Shown here piece by piece: positions 56,110 through 64,000 of a stretch of DNA of 64,000 bases (positions are counted from its first letter, which is position 1; each line of letters opens with the position of its first letter). Location: assembly GCA_964017045.1 (NCBI GenBank), contig OZ024795.1:53917350-53981349 (forward strand). The letters run 5' to 3'. The notes beneath the pieces were generated by a model, which was not told the origin of the DNA, ran no database searches, and was given only the letters and a program-made list of their open reading frames with translations. The position numbers were made by a program, and so were the translations under genes. This stretch comes from Omphiscola glabra (lineage: Eukaryota > Mollusca > Gastropoda > Lymnaeidae).

Positions 56110-59100
56110 ATGGCTGCGTCTTCGCGTGGCGTTGAACGTGTCCTTGCGAAATGCGAGGCATGTATCAAAGCTGGAAACTATTATGAAGCTCATCAGATGT
56201 TTAGAACAGTGTCATTTAGGTATTGGATATTGATTTTAACTGAAATTTGGGACCTATATAGAAATTCTCAATGAGACAATGGGCACGTATTTGGGAAAAT
56301 TTACTCGTTCCGGTGTTACTAGTGTTAGACAAATAGCCTTTTATCGATAACTTATGTTTTCCATAGAAACAAGTAAAAAATTTCATTTAAAGATTCTAAT
56401 AAGTTAAGTTTTTAAAGAAAAAATAAATTAGCAAGGAAATTCACCACTAAGCACTACGATAGACTTTCACCTTTGAACCCCTTTCCTTAAATCATTTCTT
56501 TAGGCCCTATGCTTATCTTAACTTGTACTTATACTATTACTATTATTAATTATTATTATATTATTATTATTGAATTGACTATGTCACTAAAGTCTATATA
56601 TAGACTGTATTGATAATTGGCTACCACTACACATAGTGACGTGACAGTTGATTGTATCTGTCAGTGTCTGAGTGAGGGAACACACCTATATATATATATA
56701 TATATATTATATATACTAAGTCACCATATACTAAGTATAATACAGTCACCAGCCCCCCAGTGTACTCAAGTTTTAGTTGAGTTAAGGTGACCATCCATAC
56801 TGTTTTACATGTACCGTATGATGGTTTTTGGATGTTTGTCCTGGTTAGTTAGTGGTGAATTTTAACTAGTAAATTAAAGATTACCGGGTACAAATTAAAA
56901 AAAAAAATAACAATTTCAATTTTGGGTAACTTACATCTGATTTGGATGTTGAGGCATAAATAATAATAAAAACAACTGGGATAGGCCTAAATTTAAATAA
57001 ATAAAAATATAAAATACATCCAAATTACAATAATTAGCATCACATTTCACAATAATGGTATTTTTTTCAAAAGAACACCTCATTACAGAAAAGTTATCAG
57101 CGAAAACATGTGCATTTGTGTATGTTTTTGTAAACCCATGCCAATGGTGCCTAAGCCTAAACAATTTTAAATATCCTAGTTTTAAATTTGAAAAAAATGG
57201 TCACCTGAACTTACTTAACTTAAGTCTAAGTCAGTATACAGATGACAGTTACCACAGAGACCACTTAAAAAATTATTTATGTATATCAGGTCCATAGGTA
57301 TAAGTATTATGCTTTGATTAAAATTGCTATTACTGAAGTAGAGATGAGAAAATGGCTTGACAAAACTGATGTTTTTTTTATTCTGCACCAAAAGTTTTAT
57401 ATAAAAAGTTTAAAAAGTCACATTGTTATCAATGTAGACCTAAATATTAGATGAATTCCACCAGTTCTTATAATGACAATGGTTACCCTTTGTTCAAGGA
57501 TTATTATGTTCAATTGGCTCTATTGCAGATCTTATCCATCCAGCCTGCCAATAAGTAAATTTAAAATATTTTATTATTTGAAAATATGTAGACTTAAGTC
57601 ATTTTAATCAATGATTTTTAAAATAAAATTGTTAAAAAACTAAAAATTAAAATTAATTCTGATGCATTACAAAAAACTGTACAATAGGTCCGCGCCCCCC
57701 CCCCCCCCCCCCCCCCCCCCCAAAAAAAAACAACCTGTACAACAGCAGGAAAAACTGAAGAAAAAAAATGAAAAGTTGAAAAAAAATTAATTTATAACTT
57801 TTACATTTAATTATCAATGCTCTGAATGCATGCCAACATTGCGATCTTGATAATTTCTGGATTAGTTTAAAAACAAGACCCCTTTAGATGTGATTGCAGT
57901 GAAATTTGCAAATAAGATCTCTGCCCTTGTAAGTTTATCCAATAAATTTCTACAAGATGGGGGTGTACAAAAATAATTTAAACCTAATATTATTCAGTAC
58001 GATTTCCCTGAACTGCCTCAAAGTTTGTTCTTGCAACTATGCTTTAATGTGCCAAAGCATGCACTTAATATCTTTTTTTTTAAAATGCATGCTATGTTCC
58101 GATCGATTAGAGGCTTTGATAATGTCAGGATATTCAGTCAGACGCTCACTTAGATACTTACCCCGGTGGATGTCTAATTCCAATTTTATTGAAAAAAAAT
58201 TAATTAGTTTCAACCACTTAATTGGAAGTTTCCGGCTGGAGTTAAAAATAAGTAAAAAAAAAAGAAAACAACATACTATTCTTACTAATGTCGGTTCTAA
58301 ATAAAATATAGGTCTACTAAAACAAACAAAAAAATAGCACCCGCTTTAGTTTTAGAAAGTTATAACACATTGTCATACATGGTTCACGAGGTCTAGCAAT
58401 GACTCTTATGAGATGCTAACATATGAAACAGTAGGCTTATTTCATTTTAAAAATATAATTTTAATCAAAAAACATATCTGATTTTCCATTATTTCTCCCT
58501 TAATAGCTCACTACTAAATAGTTACTGTGGGCATGTTAACCTTATATTTTCCACCTTTTGCAACTCAGTAATGTTAGCAAGGAAATTATTTTTATTTGAT
58601 GCTATCAAATTTTCTTTCATATTTTCTCCTTTTTATTTTAACTCAGTGTATATTTATTTTTCCCCCTAGATACAATAGCCAACAAAAATTTACAGAGGCT
58701 GCTGACTTACTGTATAGAGGTGCCTTAATCTTGCTTCAGCACAACCAGGTACTCAAATAATATTTGCTAAAGTTCTTCTCCATAACAGTGTTTAGGGTCG
58801 TTGGACTAGACGAAAATTTGTATTTTTCTCAATTAGAAACAGCATTGGGAAAATTAGAATTTATCTTTAAAAACAAAAATTAACCAGGAGTTCTTGGATC
58901 AAGTAATAACATTGTGATGTTGAAAATATCTCTAATATCAGATATACCCAAGTTAATACTCTGTAAATATTGATAATTAAACTTGTCATTTAATCATTTA
59001 ACAAAAATAACTTTAAAAACCCATAACTTATCACATTCTTTACATGAATAACACTATTTTTCTTATTTTATAATTTTTTTTTATATGGAATCATCTTCTT

Positions 59101-62100
59101 AAAATTATAAATCATTGAGGTTAATTAAAACTGTACCTCATAAGATATGTGGTAGGATTTTTTTTTGTTCAACATACATAAATAAAGATATTAGATCCAA
59201 TAAAAATAACAAATAATTTTGTGAAAGGGCGACACATGTTACTGTAAAATCTTTGCATGCATATCATAAAACTATCACATCTTACATGACATATTTTAGC
59301 ATCCTTATTTTATTTTAGCACAGCAGTGGTGCAGATTTAAGTCTCCTTCTCCTGGAATCATTGAACAAAGCCAAGTCCCCTGTAACAGAAGATGCAATTA
59401 GTGAGTCATACTGCTTGATATTATCTAAAAAGTTAATTTCTGCACTTAAACAATTTTTGTGTTGATAGGTTTATAGTTTGTTTTCACCAAGGTTTTAGTT
59501 TATTTTCATCACACAATAAAACAAGTAATAAATACATGAGAATTTAAGAGTACAATATATGGTTGTGTTTCCCAACAGGCTTCAGAGGAGAATTGAAATA
59601 TTTTGCAAAATATAATTTTAAAAAATAAAAAAAAATATTTTACAGATCATTTTTGTCCTAAAAATATTAGCTGTATTTTTTCTTTAGTATTTGTGAAGAA
59701 TTGTTCTTATATCACTGTTTTATTGATTAAGAAAATTACCGAAAGAAAATGTCCCATATCTTTTCAATCAATAAATAAAAGATGATATCAAGCTAGGAAT
59801 AAATGCAAATATCTTATGAAGATTTTTTTATTTGGATGTAAAATGTTTCTTTGGCAATTACTAGTAAAGATTATCTTTCTAAATTTTTAATGGACAGACG
59901 TGAAAGAAAGTTTCTGTAAATGGTAAAGTTTATGCAATAAGGCAAACAGGTTTGAATTCTAAAAAATAATTATAATAATTACCAGGCCTTTAAGACTCCA
60001 GTTTTTTAGAATATCTGGAATTTAGTTACAAAGAATATTTCAGGAAAAAAAAATTTAACTCATTATTTATTGGCAAAAATCATGTCTAAGTGGAGGAAAA
60101 ACGGGGTGCATTTTCTTATATTTTTCTATTTTAAATTTAAAAGAGTTTTTGACATTTTGACGTATGTCATGGAAAGTCAGCAACTCAAGTTAGCTAGGTG
60201 TAGAAAGCAAGTTTTCTCCATTTCAAAATGATAAGGGCCCCAGAACGCTCTGCCTAAAATGAAGCATGATTTGGGATGCGATCACATAGTGATCAAATAC
60301 CATAGATTTGGATTTTGGCAATTTTTTCACATCTTCGTATTTGAATCTGATGGCTGATTTTTAAAAAATCCAAACCAAAATTAGTTATTTCTTCTTCTTC
60401 TATATTTTGAGGGCCCACTATCAATGAATTGATCATTCTGGCTCCTATGTTTTAGAGGGGCTCGCGATGTAACTGTGCATGGTTTTGAAGGGGATACTTC
60501 ACTTGTTATAAGGGCTTCTCAACAATGATATTATGAATTGGGGGTTGGAAGACAGGAGGCAATAGCTGCAAATGTGTCTAGTGTAGTCGCCTAATCTGTT
60601 GCTTTTGGAAGCTCGTTCATCATCACATGCTATTTATTTTTAAAATTATATATTTTCCAATGATTATTTCATACATTTAAAAAAACTTCTCAAATTTATA
60701 ATTGCATTGGACAAAAGGAAATGGTTCAGATGATGTGGAGCTCAGATAAGATTGCATTAGTATAGTCAAATTAATTTGTTTTTTTACTGTAACATTTCTG
60801 AATGATAAATTGAATTAGTATTTATTTGCTAAAATTAATGAGAATTAATTTTTTTAACAGGTCAGGTAACCAAATTATTTGAAGTCATGGACCCAGAATG
60901 TCCAGAGAGATATCCGTATTTGACAAAGGCTATTAATTGGTCCAGCAAAGTCAACAAAGAACACAAGAGAGGTCACCCTGATCTGCACCAGCGTTTTGGC
61001 TTTATATTTTGGCATGGTAAACTCTTCAATCTATTAAATACAGATGATATAGGAAATCACTCTAATATTTTGATAAACTATTCATTAGTATATTTTTAAA
61101 AAATAAGCATGATAAATTTACCAGGGTGTTGGAATGAAAAAAGAACAATATGATTTTTGACTGACACAAGACTATTTTGTGGCCCTGGTTTTTATAGCTT
61201 GAGAACAATGTGTTTTCTCTTTTTTTACGTGTTTTAGGTTTATTTATTAATTTATAGAACTTTGGATTACACATAGCTAGTCTATATTTTGTAGAAAGCT
61301 TAAAGAAAATCATTAATTTTGTTATCAGAGAGAAATTATGCGCAGGCGAGATATCATTATATTCACTCAAGAGATGGAGAGGCCTGTGCAGAGATGCTTT
61401 TAGAATTTCACACAGCACATGGTTACCCATCTGAGGTGGATATGTTCATTACCCAGGCTGTTTTACAGTGAGCTTTTAATGATTCTAAATGCTTCATTAA
61501 CTTAACTTCCATTATCATTACAGCAACACTTATATGATTAATTTTAATAAAAACATATTCGTCAGCTGTAAAATTTAATAGCCTTTTACAAACCACTTTA
61601 CAATGACGATTGTTCTTATATTCAGCTAATAGATGGGCTGTTTGTTATCCCTTGTAAAACGTCATGGAAAAAAAATCTAGCAAGTTCAAAGTGTGAAAAT
61701 AATAATTTGATAGATTTTAAAACAGTTTGTAAGCTGATTTCTATGACTTTACATATGTTAGTCAATACCAATTTTTTTTTTTGCAGGTACTTGTGCCTTC
61801 AAAATAAAGCAACAGCCAATGTGTGTTTTGAGGTGTATACACAGAAACACCCTGGAATAAAACAGACACCACCCTTTAGTTTGCCATTGCTTAATTTTAT
61901 ATGGATGTTGCTCATTGCCTTAGAAGGGTTAGGATGTTTGTATACTTCTTTCCGAGCTTTTAAATACAATACATCCCCTTAACTTATTACCAACCGTATG
62001 CTTATAAAAGTCCATTTGTGCCATGATACCAGCTTTACAAAATAGTTTGTTAATCTTTTTTTAAGGTAAATCCTTGTTTTTAATGGACATATATTCATCC

Positions 62101-63903
62101 GGAGAAAAGAATTAAAAGCTCCGGAACCAAGTTGCATCATTTTACTTTATATATTGCATATGTTATGTTTCAATTCAGCTTTTATTTCTTTTTCCATTGA
62201 TGTCAAAGCTGTCATGCTATTAGTTTGTAATTAAATATTCAGAATTAATATTTTTTTCAAAGGATATGAATTTCTTTTATTCTAAATGCAGGCAAACATA
62301 GTGGGCAAAGAGTTATATCATTTTAAAAAAAAATGATGTGAATGTTTGCATGTACTTTCATAAGGACATACATGAAAATTAAGTTATTCTTTAATCATCA
62401 AATATTTCCTGGGGAAAAAATTTTTTTTAGGTGACTAAATATTTACCAATATTTACGTGGTACACATGTTGTATTAAAATGTAAAACTTGATTTTTCTTG
62501 AAATTTAAAAATAAACATGAGAGCAAATGAAAAAATACAAAAATCGAAATGATGTAAATCATATATTTTCTTTTTACTATAAATATATGTTACATCTATA
62601 TTGTCAATCAGAATTAATTTCAGAAGTGTATGAGTAAAAATGCTCATTTCAATTTCACCAGAACCAAAAACAATTTAATGAAGAATAATTAGTTTAGTAT
62701 AACTTTGTATGGAGATGTAGTCACTCAAAAGTTCACTTCTCTAGTACGTTGAGGGTTGCCCTCTTAGATTTGACTACCTTCCTGGTTGCAGGAGCAGAGT
62801 TAATAGATCAAGAAAAAAGTCCACAATTAAAATGTGGATGTAAATTCAGATAGAAAAAGAAAAGACACATTTAAAGTTAAAATGATCTCTGTAATTTGTT
62901 TATTTAAAAAAAAAAAAACAACCTATAAACTCTACTATCTGTTGATGTAATTAATGATTTCTTTTTTTTTCAATGTGCAGAATATTATACCTACAAAAAA
63001 AGAAACTAATAACAAACAGTTACAGTTAGGTTACTAAAGAACTGCACTAACAAGCAGTTACAGATAAGTAACTATAGTTATTCTAATAAATTTTAATTTA
63101 TTCCAGAGGAAAGATTGCAGTTTTTACAGTTTTATGTGAGAAATATCAAGTATCTATAAACAGAGATCCCAACTACAAAGAGGTAAACATTTGTTTGAGC
63201 TTTATGAAAATGTCTCTTTGTGCTGGCACTCTTATTTAAGGGATGAATTCTTTATTACAGTAGTAAAAGTTTATAGAAATAACTTTGCGTTAACATTTAA
63301 AACCCAATCCTACTGCATCTTGTAGTGAAGGGTTAGTGAATGCGGGTGAAACTGACTCGGGGGCGGAATGCCCCTGACGCGTCGCTTCACGGCCCGACTA
63401 GAATTACGCTAGTTACGTTGGGGAAGACTTAATGAGCTCTGGCTCGATAGCTGTTTTTCTTAAGAGAGTTAGTTAGTAAGTTAAGGGTTATCATTTTCAC
63501 TAACAATTGTGACCAGATGGGGCAATTGAAGTTGTGAAGAAATGCTTGTTTATAATAATTTTATCCTAATTTTAACAAAATGTTACCATAATATTAACAA
63601 AATGTGTTACCCTAATGTATAAACTAAATGCAACTAATATTACATTTATTAAATAAATTGAAAGAAAAGTTATGTAGGTCCGTTACCAAATCATTGTTTT
63701 CTTTCATAACCGCTTTCATTGTAATCTATAACTTAGTAACCCCCCTTACAGTTGTCCTTGGTAATTCAATATGTTAAAATGTAAATGAGTAAAGACCTAC
63801 CTGTAGTTTGTTTCTAATTTTTTTCTTCTTCAGTACCTTGACCAAATTGGCCAGTTATTTTTTGGTGTGCCTCCACCTCAGAGAACTCCCCAGGGTATAT
63901 TTG
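56110..63903 (+). CDS. GET4: Golgi-to-ER traffic protein 4 homologue GET4 (TRC35), incomplete at the right edge
   Basis: Eight in-phase exons: 56,110-56,219; 58,670-58,748; 59,319-59,400; 60,861-61,016; 61,329-61,467; 61,787-61,927; 63,107-63,182; 63,834-63,903. All have AG acceptors and GT donors. Recognisable stretches are [87 protein letters not shown] and [11 protein letters not shown], collinear with animal GET4, an alpha-helical repeat protein. GET4 joins UBL4A and BAG6 in the cytosolic complex that hands tail-anchored proteins to the TRC40/GET3 ATPase for ER insertion. The visible part encodes about 284 residues; the expected final exon, roughly 35-40 residues by comparison with vertebrates, lies beyond the window. 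Introns are AT-rich and mostly free of minisatellites. Confidence 0.96.
56690..56715. repeat. TA dinucleotide microsatellite in GET4 intron 1
   Basis: An uninterrupted TATATA run of about 20 bp is followed by a broken continuation. Confidence 0.85.
57695..57721. repeat. 27-bp poly-C tract in GET4 intron 1
   Basis: Twenty-seven consecutive C are followed by an A run; this is the longest G/C homopolymer in the window. Confidence 0.95.
60385..60622 (+). mobile_element. Dispersed repeat, copy B (unclassified), in GET4 intron 3
   Basis: Inverted relative of 46,010-46,252. Both share TTCTTCTTCTATATTTT at one end and a GGAGGCAATAG-like block near the other. The divergence suggests an old, non-coding interspersed family. 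Confidence 0.65.
63320..63480. other. GC-rich patch in GET4 intron 7, possible inserted element
   Basis: GAAACTGACTCGGGGGCGG, GACGCGTCGCTTCACGGCCC and neighbouring sequence contrast with the AT-rich intron. AAGGGTTA occurs near both ends (about 63,329 and 63,482) and might be a target duplication. No family was recognised. Confidence 0.3.
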
Positions 63904-64000
63904 GTAAGATGAACTTCTTAACCGCAAACATTGATGTGCTTTTCAAATTTGATAGATTTTTAAAAATTAAATTACATTTTTAAATAATAATTTTCAACTG

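Noticed and set aside
56281..58669. Extra exons of GET4 in intron 1, including the 115-codon plus frame at 57,957-58,304
   Set aside because: The phases of exons 1 and 2 already join exactly and match the family. The frame has no acceptor/donor pair in phase and resembles nothing in GET4.
59603..59785. 60-codon plus frame in GET4 intron 3
   Set aside because: AT-rich chance frame with no splice sites or homology.

Overview
This is eukaryotic, animal-type genomic DNA. Four intron-bearing genes with recognisable metazoan orthologues lie in the right part of the window, with GT-AG introns, reading phases that close exactly, 5' UTR introns, hAT-type MITEs and non-LTR retrotransposon relics. The AT-rich background and the repeat types fit a lophotrochozoan invertebrate, possibly a gastropod mollusc; that placement is inference. 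There is no sign of bacterial gene organisation.

Left region (1 to about 38,700). No protein-coding gene was found here. It is packed with about 38 different minisatellite arrays (unit 15 to 61 bp, 2 to about 160 copies). By the boundaries assigned here they cover roughly 24 kb of 38.7 kb. The largest is a 40-bp satellite at 14,997-21,465 with higher-order structure; the next is a compound 38/51-bp array at 29,598-33,370. Nearly all long open frames in this region are products of repeat periodicity. Mobile-element debris lies between and inside the arrays: two inverted copies of a hAT-like MITE (772-1033 and 10,387-10,568), a 5'-truncated LINE inserted inside a 27-bp minisatellite (about 9637-10,220), and a dispersed element carrying poly-G tracts (about 7935-8135 and 10,605-10,790).

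Right region (about 38,700 to 64,000). The genes are: the first three coding exons of a RAPGEF2/6-type Rap exchange factor on the minus strand (41,502 to 38,830); CDK2AP1 (DOC-1) with its whole coding sequence in one exon on the plus strand (48,189-48,653); DPH7 (diphthine methyltransferase/methylesterase, WD40) on the minus strand, complete in eight coding exons (54,283 to 49,003); and GET4 on the plus strand, eight exons from 56,110, running off the right edge before its last exon. CDK2AP1 and DPH7 are convergent with about 350 bp between stop codons. DPH7 and GET4 are divergent and may share a promoter region. The four genes have unrelated housekeeping or signalling roles (Rap signalling, NuRD chromatin, diphthamide synthesis, tail-anchored protein insertion), so their order looks like ordinary synteny, not a pathway cluster.

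Most notable observation: the last 20 nt of DPH7 coding exon 6 and its 5' splice site are part of the unit of an 18-copy, 50-bp minisatellite that fills most of the following intron, giving a ladder of duplicated donor sites. Because the next RAPGEF exon was not found to the left of 38,830, the whole minisatellite field may lie inside one very long RAPGEF intron.
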